From contig JADKAJ010000002.1 in assembly GCA_016719165.1 (NCBI GenBank), positions 248,001 to 312,000 of the forward strand: a stretch of DNA of 64,000 nt, in the 5' to 3' direction. This document shows, one piece after another, positions 34,468-42,151 of this stretch. The stretch is from Chitinophagaceae bacterium. GTDB lineage: Bacteria > Bacteroidota > Bacteroidia > Chitinophagales > Chitinophagaceae. Position numbers and translations under genes: made by a program. Below the pieces are notes generated by a model. It had not been told where the DNA came from, made no database searches, and saw only the letters and a list, made by a program, of their open reading frames with translations. How positions within the stretch are numbered: the first letter of the stretch is position 1; every line of letters starts with the position of its first letter.

Positions 34468-34571
34468 AATTTAAGTTTGTATAAAAGTAGATTTATCCCC
34501 GCTGCCGGTAAATACCCTGTGGCTGGTATATTCATCCCAAAGCAGGGTTATAAAACCCGCTGTGACAGGAA

Positions 34572-34596
34572 TAAAAAATGCCGCCCGGAAAGGCGG
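34572..34596 (-). terminator. rho-independent terminator of the NHL gene
   Basis: CCGCC (34581-34585) and GGCGG (34592-34596) form a short GC stem followed on the minus strand by CATTTTTTATT. It lies 53-77 bp past the stop of the leftward NHL-repeat lipoprotein. Confidence 0.65.
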
Positions 34597-34648
34597 TATG
34601 GTATAAAAATCATTAGCTGAATAAACGGCCTCAGCTTTCGCTTTCTTT

Positions 34649-35974
34649 TTATTGGAAGGAGACTTTCCGTATCCTGTGATTAGCATTATCAGCAATATAA
34701 ATATTGCCTTGAATATCTACTGCAACTCCTTTGGGATAGTAAAATTTTGCCGTATTAAATAAACCATCAGCGAAACCTTGTTGTCCGGGAGAACCAGCAT
34801 AGGTTGTAACAACAGCTGTAGTTGAAATTTTTCTGATTACGGCATTTGTTACATCCCCAATAAAAATATTACCAGCTCCATCAATGCAAATTCCGTTTGG
34901 GTTAGCAAACTCTGCCATTATCCCAATAGCATTTAAAAAATTATTAGCACCGCTACCGGCAAAGGTTGTTACTGTTCCATCTGATGTAATTTTCCTGATT
35001 CTGTTTTGATCAGTAACATATACCACCCCTTGATTATCTACAGCTATATCCTGCAGGTTATAGAATTCCGCTAAACTACTTATCCCGTCAGAATAGCCCG
35101 AAGTGCCTTTGCCCGCTAATGTGCTTACTGTTCCACTAGGAGTAATTTTTCTAATTCTGAAATTACTTTTATCTGCAACGTATACATTACCTTGAGCATC
35201 AACGGCTACACTTATGGGTTCCCAAAACCTAGCGTCTGTACCTGTTCCATTTTGGTATCCAAACGTACTTCCACCTGCCAAGGTAGATACGGTTCCGTCT
35301 GCTGTAATTTTTCGGATTTTATTATTGTCACGATCCGCTGCGTAAATATTCCCTTGTCCATCACAGGCTATTCCCATCACCGGATTAAACTGTGCGATAT
35401 TACCCGGACCATCCAAAAATCCCCTTATCCCAGATCCTGCTAACGTATTGACAATTCCGGCTGGGGTAATTTTTCTAATCTGGTTATAGTCTGACACATA
35501 GATATTTCCCTGAGCATCCAGACAAATATCATATGGAAAATTAAACTGTGCTGCACTAGCGTTCCCATTCAACACTGCCTGTACTCCCGTTCCTGCCAAA
35601 GTTGAAACAGTCAGATTAGTTAAAACTGTAAATGAAGAGCCATTAACAGTTCTGTTATTTACTGTTATTGTTATAGCACCGTTGGAAGCCCCTGCCGGAA
35701 CCGTTACAATTAGTGTATCTTCTTTAGCAACGGAAATTGTTGCTATTACCCCATTAAATTTAACAATATTTGATAAGATGTTTGTACTGAAATTATCCCC
35801 TTTAATTATGACAGTTGTCCCAACTCCTCCCGACAAAGGTGCTATTGAAAAAATAACCGGATCAGAATTAACAGGAACAGGTGCAGGAGTGTTTTCCCCT
35901 TTACCACATGAGATTGCTAATATGCAAATAAATAAAGAGAGGCATTTTATTTTATTCAGAAAGTACATAGTCAT
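34649..35974 (-). CDS. IPT/TIG and NHL-repeat lipoprotein
   Basis: A 441-residue predicted lipoprotein (lipobox ILAISC). Residues about 38-120 form one IPT/TIG immunoglobulin-like domain (SIAPLSGGVGTTVIIKGDNF). From about 125 to the end there are six NHL-type beta-propeller blades with the recurring pattern DAQGNIYVSDxxxxIRKITPxGxVxTLAG. Such proteins are surface-exposed binding scaffolds in Bacteroidota. The number of blades fits one closed propeller. The gene has its own terminator and is AT-richer than the adjacent typA. Confidence 0.85.
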   Translation of the reverse strand: MTMYFLNKIKCLSLFICILAISCGKGENTPAPVPVNSDPVIFSIAPLSGGVGTTVIIKGDNFSTNILSNIVKFNGVIATISVAKEDTLIVTVPAGASNGAITITVNNRTVNGSSFTVLTNLTVSTLAGTGVQAVLNGNASAAQFNFPYDICLDAQGNIYVSDYNQIRKITPAGIVNTLAGSGIRGFLDGPGNIAQFNPVMGIACDGQGNIYAADRDNNKIRKITADGTVSTLAGGSTFGYQNGTGTDARFWEPISVAVDAQGNVYVADKSNFRIRKITPSGTVSTLAGKGTSGYSDGISSLAEFYNLQDIAVDNQGVVYVTDQNRIRKITSDGTVTTFAGSGANNFLNAIGIMAEFANPNGICIDGAGNIFIGDVTNAVIRKISTTAVVTTYAGSPGQQGFADGLFNTAKFYYPKGVAVDIQGNIYIADNANHRIRKVSFQ

Positions 35975-36015
35975 TCAGTTCTAATACTATTTTGATATAA
36001 TATTAAATTTATGAC

Positions 36016-36044
36016 TTTCCCCTGATTTTTAAAAATCGGGGAAA
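36016..36044 (-). terminator. hairpin downstream of typA
   Basis: TTTCCCC/GGGGAAA and GATTTTT/AAAAATC stack into one 14-bp stem with a single bulged T and essentially no loop, 18 bp after the typA stop. There is no good T tract beyond it on the minus strand, so it may stabilise the 3' end rather than terminate. Confidence 0.5.
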
Positions 36045-36061
36045 CTGAACAGAGGAGAATA

Positions 36062-37873
36062 CTAAACAGCTTCCGTTTCCATCTTCTTCTGCACTTTCTT
36101 TCTTTCATCCTCATTCAGGATCACTTTCCGCATACGGATAAAATTCGGTGTTACTTCTATGCATTCATCCTGCTGGATATATTCCATACACTCTTCCAGT
36201 GTCATCTGTGTTTTGGGAGCAATACGGGTGGCGTCATCACTGCCGCTGGCCCGGTGGTTCGTTAATTTCTTTGGCTCTGTAGCATTTACTACAAGGTCAC
36301 CGGGTTTGATATTCTCAGCAATGATCTGACCGGCATAAACTTCTTCTGCCGGGTCAACAAAAAATGTTCCCCTGTCCTGTAACTTATCGATAGAATAACC
36401 TGTCGTCTTATCAGTATTCTTGGAAAGCAAAACACCATTACTTCTTCCGGGGATCGGGCCTTTCCAGGGTTTGTATTCTGTAAACCGGTGTGCCATTACA
36501 GCTTCGCCGGTAGTCGCCGTCAGCATTTGTGTACGTAAACCAATCAACCCTCTTGAGGGAATTTCAAACTCAAGGTGTTGCATTTCGCCTTTGGTTTCCA
36601 TGATCAGCATCTCGCCTTTTCGGCGACTTACCAGGTCAATAACTTTACTGGCGAACTCCTGCGGCACATCCACAACAAGATTTTCGTAAGGCTCACATTT
36701 TTTACCATTGATCTCCTTTACAATTACCTGGGGCTGACCAACAGTTAACTCATACCCTTCACGGCGCATGGTTTCAATCAGGATTCCCAAATGAAGAATA
36801 CCCCGGCCATATACCATCAGGCTATCTCCATCTTCACTGTCTTCCACTCTCAGGGCAAGGTTCTTTTCTGTTTCTTTCATCAGGCGATCCCGGAGATGCC
36901 TTGAGGTTACAAACTTTCCGTCTTTACCAAAGAAAGGTGAGTTATTAACAGAAAACAACATATTCATCGTAGGTTCATCTACACTGATCACCGGTAATGC
37001 TTCGGGATTTTCTGCATCAGCAATTGTATCGCCGATATTAAAATCTTCAATACCTACTACGGCACAAAGGTCACCAGCCACCACCTCGGTTACTTTCTTC
37101 TTACCCATTCCCTCAAACACATATAACTCTCTTACTTTCGTCTTTTTTATAGTGCCATCTGCCTGCATCAATACCACATTCTGTCCTTCTTTTAAAACAC
37201 CACGGTTTACTTTACCCACAGCTATACGTCCCAGGAAAGATGAATAATCCAGTGATGTAATCTGCATCTGAACAGGACCTTCATTCACTTTGGGTGGTGG
37301 TACATGTTTCAAAATACCATCCAGCAAAGGGTTGATATTATCAATCTGCTCCAATGAATCATTGAACCAGCCGTTTTTACCACTTCCATAATACGTAGGG
37401 AAATGCAGCTGCTCTTCTGTAGCATCCAGGTTAAAGAATAATTCAAATACAGCATCATGCACCTCGTCAGGACGACAGTTAGGTTTATCAACTTTATTGA
37501 TTACAACTATCGGATGCAGATTAAGGTGCAGTGCTTTTTGTAACACAAATCGTGTCTGTGGCATTGGCCCTTCAAAAGCATCTACCAGCAGAATAACACC
37601 ATCTGCCATTTTCAATACCCTTTCCACTTCACCACCAAAGTCGGCGTGACCCGGAGTGTCAATTACATTGATCTTTATGCCTTTATATACCACCGCTGCA
37701 TTCTTACTAAAAATAGTGATACCCCTTTCCCTTTCCAGGTCGTTGCTATCCATGATCAGATCCCCGGTTTCCTGGTTATCCCGGAATACCTTGGTTGTAT
37801 GTAAAATCTTGTCAACCAATGTAGTTTTACCGTGGTCAACGTGGGCAATGATAGCGATGTTTCTTATTTCCAT
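36062..37873 (-). CDS. typA: translational GTPase TypA/BipA
   Basis: A 603-residue ribosome-associated GTPase that helps 50S assembly and stress adaptation. Seen: G1 HVDHGKTTL (11-19), the switch region RGITIFSKN, DTPGHADFGGE (G3), NKVDKPNCR (G4), and the TypA-specific C-terminal half with RSNGVLLS and GTFFVDPAEEVYAGQI. The length is normal. Its nearest consensus promoter is at 38371-38402, beyond a four-helix-bundle gene that appears to have been inserted in its leader. Confidence 0.97.
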   Translation of the reverse strand: MEIRNIAIIAHVDHGKTTLVDKILHTTKVFRDNQETGDLIMDSNDLERERGITIFSKNAAVVYKGIKINVIDTPGHADFGGEVERVLKMADGVILLVDAFEGPMPQTRFVLQKALHLNLHPIVVINKVDKPNCRPDEVHDAVFELFFNLDATEEQLHFPTYYGSGKNGWFNDSLEQIDNINPLLDGILKHVPPPKVNEGPVQMQITSLDYSSFLGRIAVGKVNRGVLKEGQNVVLMQADGTIKKTKVRELYVFEGMGKKKVTEVVAGDLCAVVGIEDFNIGDTIADAENPEALPVISVDEPTMNMLFSVNNSPFFGKDGKFVTSRHLRDRLMKETEKNLALRVEDSEDGDSLMVYGRGILHLGILIETMRREGYELTVGQPQVIVKEINGKKCEPYENLVVDVPQEFASKVIDLVSRRKGEMLIMETKGEMQHLEFEIPSRGLIGLRTQMLTATTGEAVMAHRFTEYKPWKGPIPGRSNGVLLSKNTDKTTGYSIDKLQDRGTFFVDPAEEVYAGQIIAENIKPGDLVVNATEPKKLTNHRASGSDDATRIAPKTQMTLEECMEYIQQDECIEVTPNFIRMRKVILNEDERKKVQKKMETEAV

Positions 37874-37877
37874 TGTG

Positions 37878-37917
37878 TTAAGTTGTGAGTTAAAAAGTTG
37901 ACAGGTTAATAAGTTAC
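37878..37917 (+). repeat. 8-nt tandem repeat, left flank of the four-helix-bundle gene
   Basis: Five units in exact 8-nt register: TTAAGTTG, TGAGTTAA, AAAGTTGA, CAGGTTAA, TAAGTTAC (consensus nARGTTnA on the plus strand). The last unit overlaps the stop codon of the four-helix-bundle gene, and the first is 4 bp from the typA start codon. Confidence 0.7.
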
Positions 37918-38288
37918 TTTTCTTTAGCTCTTTTTTCCAAATAATTGATATACCCGTTTAACAACTTTTCAACCTCTGTTATTTTGATTCTATAGTACTT
38001 TAATTGTTCTTCACTGATCAGTTTTTCATCCAAAGCATCAATCAAATGATTTAAGGTTTCACTTAATGATCCTCTGGCAATAACACAGAACCTGATTTTA
38101 TCCGGCCATGTATTACGACCATGTCCCTCAGCAATTTGTGCATTGATGGACCGGGAGCTTCTAATCAACTGATCCGAAAGTCGTAATCGTTCGTTCGTCG
38201 GAAAAGTTCGTACCAGCTGCGCAATTTCATTCTTAAAATCTCTTGATTTTTTCCAAACTTCAAGTTCTTCAAAGCTTTGATATGCCAT
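37914..38288 (-). CDS. four helix bundle protein (23S rRNA intervening-sequence type)
   Basis: A 124-residue cytoplasmic protein of the four-helix-bundle/IVP family: FEELEVWKKSRDFKNEI, LSDQLIRSSRSINAQIAEG (the most conserved block) and ARGSLSETLNHL. Relatives are encoded in intervening sequences of 23S rRNA in spirochaetes and as free genes in many Bacteroidota. The molecular role is unknown. Here the gene is bracketed by 8-nt tandem repeats in opposite orientation and lies between a consensus promoter and typA, so it looks like a small inserted element. Confidence 0.9.
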   Translation of the reverse strand: MAYQSFEELEVWKKSRDFKNEIAQLVRTFPTNERLRLSDQLIRSSRSINAQIAEGHGRNTWPDKIRFCVIARGSLSETLNHLIDALDEKLISEEQLKYYRIKITEVEKLLNGYINYLEKRAKEK

Positions 38289-38329
38289 ATTTTAAAAGTT
38301 AAGTGACTGAATCTGAAGGGATCTCCTTA

Positions 38330-38361
38330 TCAACTTCTCAACCTTTGAACTTGTCAGCTTT
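38330..38361 (-). repeat. 8-nt tandem repeat, right flank of the four-helix-bundle gene
   Basis: Four units in 8-nt register on the plus strand, TCAACTTC, TCAACCTT, TGAACTTG, TCAGCTTT. Read on the minus strand they give nARGTTGA-type words, the same unit as the left flank but inverted. Confidence 0.7.
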
Positions 38362-38370
38362 TCCGGGCGG

Positions 38371-38402
38371 CAAAGGTACGTTATTTTAGCCGGGGGAGCA
38401 AA
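38371..38402 (-). promoter_or_regulatory. consensus promoter for the four-helix-bundle gene and typA
   Basis: On the minus strand: TTTG (38402-38399), 20 nt, TACCTTTG (38378-38371), a full Bacteroidota consensus. Transcription would begin near 38364, at the edge of the right repeat block, and read through the four-helix-bundle gene into typA. Confidence 0.75.
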
Positions 38403-38451
38403 CGAAAGAGGTGTTTAATGCAGTCTTAACCTGTTAAAAACAGAGAATTAA

Positions 38452-38472
38452 TGTAGTTTTATCAAAACTACA
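38452..38472 (+). promoter_or_regulatory. perfect inverted repeat over the translation start region of a hydrolase gene
   Basis: TGTAGTTTT (38452-38460) and AAAACTACA (38464-38472) form a 9-bp stem with a 3-nt loop, ending 2 nt before the ATG at 38475. It would hide the start region in the mRNA, or could be an operator in DNA. Confidence 0.5.
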
Positions 38473-38474
38473 AG

Positions 38475-39467
38475 ATGAAATTTCTCAAATGGCTAGGTAT
38501 CATCCTTTTAGTTCTTATTGTTATTTACTTTTTAGGTCCGCGGCCTGCCACCCCAAAATATACTAATGACTTGCCTGCTATTCCAGCAGAGTCCTCCATG
38601 CTTGAGCAATATATCAGGAATAATGAAGCGAAACATAAACTGAAACCAGATAATGAAGCTAGAATATTGTGGTTAAATGATTCAATAAAAGCGAAAACAG
38701 AATATGCCGTCGTATACCTGCACGGTTTTTCTGCCAGCCAGGAAGAAGGCGACCCTGTGCATTACGAGTTTGCACAAAAATTTGGATGTAATTTATACCT
38801 GAGCCGTTTAGATGCACATGGTATCGATACCACAGAACCGCTCGGTAATTTTACTGCTGAGGGCCTTTGGAATTCAGCTAAAGAGGCCTATGCAATCGGC
38901 AAACAATTGGGGAAAAAGGTGATCTTATTCTCGACCTCTACAGGAGGAACACTATCATTAAAATTAGCTGCGGAATTTCCCGATATAGCTGGCCTGATTC
39001 TTTTATCACCCAATATTGCAATCAACGATCCTAATGCCTGGCTGTTAAATAATCACTGGGGATTACAAATTGCACATTTGGTCACAGGCAAATACCGCAC
39101 TGTTGAAGACACTACTTCCATTTATGCTCAATACTGGAATAACAGGTATGTTACAAAATCGTTAGTACAACTGGAGGAACTGCTTGAATCAACGATGAAG
39201 GCATCCACTTTCAAAAAAGTAACACAACCCACTCTTCTTCTTTATTATTTTAAAGATGAGGAGAACCAGGATCCGGTAGTGAAAGTGTCTGCCATGAAAA
39301 GAATGTTCAATCAACTGGGTACTCCTGATAGTCTGAAACGCCAGGTAGCTATACCTGATGCAGGTAATCATGTATTGGGATCTTATATTAAATCAAAAGA
39401 TATCGAAAAAGTGCAGGAGGAATGTGAGAAGTTTGCAATGGAGGTGCTGAAAATAAAAGATCGTTGA
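38475..39467 (+). CDS. alpha/beta hydrolase, membrane-anchored
   Basis: A 330-residue protein with an N-terminal membrane anchor (about 5-22) and an alpha/beta hydrolase fold: the oxyanion strand VVYLHGFSAS, nucleophile elbow FSTSTGGT (the serine between the two Thr), then LLYYFKDEENQD with an acid, and the catalytic His in DAGNHVLGS. Likely an esterase or lipase facing the periplasm. The last 85 bp before its divergent tail (39351-39435) are repeated exactly at 42010-42094, after an insert carrying two other genes, so its 3' end has been duplicated. Confidence 0.82.
   Translation: MKFLKWLGIILLVLIVIYFLGPRPATPKYTNDLPAIPAESSMLEQYIRNNEAKHKLKPDNEARILWLNDSIKAKTEYAVVYLHGFSASQEEGDPVHYEFAQKFGCNLYLSRLDAHGIDTTEPLGNFTAEGLWNSAKEAYAIGKQLGKKVILFSTSTGGTLSLKLAAEFPDIAGLILLSPNIAINDPNAWLLNNHWGLQIAHLVTGKYRTVEDTTSIYAQYWNNRYVTKSLVQLEELLESTMKASTFKKVTQPTLLLYYFKDEENQDPVVKVSAMKRMFNQLGTPDSLKRQVAIPDAGNHVLGSYIKSKDIEKVQEECEKFAMEVLKIKDR
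39351..39435 (+). repeat. 85-bp perfect direct repeat, copy 1
   Basis: From ATACCTGATGCAGG to GAGAAGTTTG, inside the 3' end of the alpha/beta hydrolase gene. It is identical over 85 bp to 42010-42094. The two copies bracket a 2.57-kb AT-rich segment with a lipoprotein and a metalloprotease gene. Confidence 0.95.
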
Positions 39468-39558
39468 AATTCTCAAGTGTTTTTACTAATAAAATGGAGT
39501 AAATTACTACCATCATTATTTAATAAAAAAATTACCTTCATTATAGTAATTTATCCTG

Positions 39559-40044
39559 ATGAAAAAACAGTTATTAATAATTTTTGTGGGTCTATTTGTT
39601 TGTAGTGCCTGTGACAAAGACAAAACAGACAAGCCATATGTTCCGATAATCCGATGTCCAGATATGACAAGGAATATGGATACTATTAATAACTATATAC
39701 GAGGTAACTGGGAATGGGTTGAGGAATATAGGGTGACAAGGACTTTTCAGGGATGGGTTACTCCTAATACACCCGGAGAGAATCATTTGAGTTTAAAATT
39801 ATATGGGGATACCTTGCAATTTTTTACAAACAACAGGCCAGATTCTTTCTATAATTTTCGTATCCGTCTTTTATCCGATTTAACCAATTACCCAGATGAC
39901 TCATTACCCATAATTTATTATACTAGTTTTTATACTGGTATGGGAGGGGGCGTTATTCCAATAAAAATATGCAAGAACCAGTTGTTAATGCAGCACCAGT
40001 ATGTTTCAAGTATAATTGGTGAAAGGTTATGGATAAGAAAATAG
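39559..40044 (+). CDS. lipoprotein, hypothetical
   Basis: A 161-residue predicted lipoprotein (lipobox FVCSAC). The mature part has NYIRGNWEWVEEYR, then LSLKLYGDTLQFF and a terminal GERLWIRK, a layout seen in small lipocalin-like Bacteroidota lipoproteins (an RGNWxWV start followed by beta strands). The function is unknown. It is within the segment bracketed by the 85-bp direct repeat. A 10-bp inverted repeat, TAAATTACTA (39500-39509) with TAGTAATTTA (39544-39553), lies just before its start. Confidence 0.6.
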   Translation: MKKQLLIIFVGLFVCSACDKDKTDKPYVPIIRCPDMTRNMDTINNYIRGNWEWVEEYRVTRTFQGWVTPNTPGENHLSLKLYGDTLQFFTNNRPDSFYNFRIRLLSDLTNYPDDSLPIIYYTSFYTGMGGGVIPIKICKNQLLMQHQYVSSIIGERLWIRK

Positions 40045-40137
40045 CAGCAAAAAAGACTAGAATTCATAACATGATATCCGCACACTATTGAAGTAAGCAA
40101 TTTTAATCTGTATCATAATATTGTAAAAAATAATATT

Positions 40138-41946
40138 ATGAATAAGTTTTTTGTATTTACAGTTTTGCTTATTGCATCTAAAAGTTTCTCACAAGGCTTT
40201 ACAAACAGATGTGGAACTATTGCAGACATGAATTTAATTCAGACGAATACCCCAAACGTTTATCAGAGTTATCTTGATATAGAAGCTTTCACAGCCAATT
40301 ATATTACTAATCAAACCCAAACTAACAGCAGACTAATTAATGGTGCAGGTCTGATTGTAATACCTGTGGTGATACATGTTTTGCATAATGGCGAAGCTGA
40401 GGGAACGGGCTTAAATATTAGTTTAGCAACTATTCAATCGCAACTTGACGTGTTGAATGAAGATTTTAGACGCCTAAATCCCGATGCTATTAATACTCCT
40501 TCTGCTTTTCAAGGGGTAGCCAGCGATTTTGGTATTGAATTTAAGCTTGCTTGTATAGATCCAAATGGAAATGTTACAAATGGGGTGGTTAGAAAACAAG
40601 TCAGTGCGTCACAATACAATATCAGTGTAAGGACTGATGGAAGTTATGATGACGATGCAATCGGTATTAAAAAAAGTAGTACAGGTGATGCCGCATGGCC
40701 AACAGATCATTATTTAAACATATGGGTATGTAAAATGAATAATGGGACTGCTGGCTATGGGACTTTTCCATTTCATTATTCAACCTATCCACAGTTTGAT
40801 GGCATTGTTATTGACAAAGGTGCATTTGGTAGAAATGGTGGAACAACATCAGGCTTTGATAAAGGCAGAACGGCCACTCATGAAATTGGTCATTGGCTTA
40901 ATTTATCACATTTATGGGGTAACACAATTAGCCCACAGTTTAATTTTGATTGCTTTAGCGATGATTTGGTAGGCGATACTCCGCAACAAAAAACTTATAA
41001 CTCTGGGTGTCCTTCTTTTCCGGAAATCCTTCGTAAATGTAATAGTGTCGACCCGAGTTCTATGTTTATGAATTATATGGATTACACAAACGACCAATGC
41101 TATAATCTTTTCACTAACGGTCAACGACTAAGAGCAAGAGCTTTATTTGCGACAGGCGGACCAAGGGCTACATTTCTAATTAATTATTTTCAAATACAAA
41201 CACCAACAAAGGTCTCTTGTAATGGAAGTGTTATTAAATTGTTTAATCCTACCTGTGCTACACCCACTTGGTCAATAGTTTCTGGTAACGCAACTATTGT
41301 AAGCGGCCAAAATACAAATAGCTTAACAGTTTCAACCCCTTCCCCCGGTTCATTTGTTTTAAGGGCTACTGGCGGCAATTATATTGAGGATAAAACAATA
41401 GATGTTGTACCCTTTACAAGCTCAGACTATACTCTAGTTGGTAATAATGGTTCTATGTATTGGTGTCCTAATCAAACCACTTCGTTTAGTGTTTCAGGGC
41501 AAGGGGCAACGAATTATAATTGGTCGCTTCCAACAGCATGGACAATGATTAACAATGGGGGTAGTTATGTAGTAGTAAGGGCCCCATCCAGTACTTACCC
41601 TCCAACTGGAACACTCTCTGTTAGTGTTACAGAACCATGTGGTACAATTATCGCTATAAACAAGTTTCTTGCCTATAGCAGTAGTGCTTGTTCGCCAAGT
41701 ATTCCTTTTACTCTATATCCCAGCCCGGCATCTACATATGTCAATATTGAAGTAACCAACTCTCAAACAAATATTGCAGCAGTTCAAATAACAGATATGT
41801 ATGGAAACATATTGATTAATAATCAATATTCAGGCAATTATACTGGAGTACAAATTGGTGTATATGCATTACAAAATGGCCCTAAAATAGCCAAAATATA
41901 TAGTGGGACACAATGGTATTCAATTCAATTCACAGTAACACATTAA
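40138..41946 (+). CDS. M43 family zinc metalloprotease with T9SS sorting domain
   Basis: A 602-residue secreted protease: a signal peptide (ending SKSFSQ), a pappalysin/cytophagalysin (M43) catalytic domain at about 75-345, PKD/Ig-like segments, and a C-terminal T9SS sorting domain at about 525-602 (FTLYPSPASTYVNI, ITDMYGNILI). The extended zinc motif HEIGHWLNLSHLWG gives three ligands and the catalytic Glu, and a Met-turn is seen in MFMNYMDYTND. It would be exported by the type IX system and degrade proteins outside the cell. It lies in the insert between the 85-bp repeats. Confidence 0.9.
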   Translation: MNKFFVFTVLLIASKSFSQGFTNRCGTIADMNLIQTNTPNVYQSYLDIEAFTANYITNQTQTNSRLINGAGLIVIPVVIHVLHNGEAEGTGLNISLATIQSQLDVLNEDFRRLNPDAINTPSAFQGVASDFGIEFKLACIDPNGNVTNGVVRKQVSASQYNISVRTDGSYDDDAIGIKKSSTGDAAWPTDHYLNIWVCKMNNGTAGYGTFPFHYSTYPQFDGIVIDKGAFGRNGGTTSGFDKGRTATHEIGHWLNLSHLWGNTISPQFNFDCFSDDLVGDTPQQKTYNSGCPSFPEILRKCNSVDPSSMFMNYMDYTNDQCYNLFTNGQRLRARALFATGGPRATFLINYFQIQTPTKVSCNGSVIKLFNPTCATPTWSIVSGNATIVSGQNTNSLTVSTPSPGSFVLRATGGNYIEDKTIDVVPFTSSDYTLVGNNGSMYWCPNQTTSFSVSGQGATNYNWSLPTAWTMINNGGSYVVVRAPSSTYPPTGTLSVSVTEPCGTIIAINKFLAYSSSACSPSIPFTLYPSPASTYVNIEVTNSQTNIAAVQITDMYGNILINNQYSGNYTGVQIGVYALQNGPKIAKIYSGTQWYSIQFTVTH

Positions 41947-42000
41947 AATAATTTTAATAGCATTTACATAGTGAAACAAAATTATTTCCCAAGTTTTTAC

Positions 42001-42126
42001 CAAGCAGCAATACCTGATGCAGGTAATCATGTATTGGGATCTTATATTAAATCAAAAGATATCGAAAAAGTGCAGGAGGAATGTGAGAAGTTTGTTACAG
42101 AAGTATTGAAAATAAACCAGCAATAA
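42001..42126 (+). pseudogene. remnant of the alpha/beta hydrolase 3' end
   Basis: In frame it reads QAAIPDAGNHVLGSYIKSKD and on to a normal stop (ending LKINQQ), matching the C-terminal 40 residues of the hydrolase at 38475 (QVAIPDAG, ending LKIKDR). The catalytic-His block is present but no start or fold precedes it, so it is a dead fragment. It is either the displaced original 3' end or the last piece of a tandem paralog. Confidence 0.85.
42010..42094 (+). repeat. 85-bp perfect direct repeat, copy 2
   Basis: Identical to 39351-39435, directly after the metalloprotease gene. Sequence similarity extends a few codons further on both sides at lower identity. Confidence 0.95.
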
Positions 42127-42151
42127 TTATTTTACTACTAAACAGCAAGCT

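Noticed and set aside
34471..34695. A 74-residue leftward reading frame after the NHL gene
   Set aside because: It overlaps the 3' end of the NHL gene in another frame and spans that gene's terminator hairpin.
34700..35600. Repeat array in the NHL-repeat gene
   Set aside because: The repeats are beta-propeller blades in one open frame, not a DNA array.
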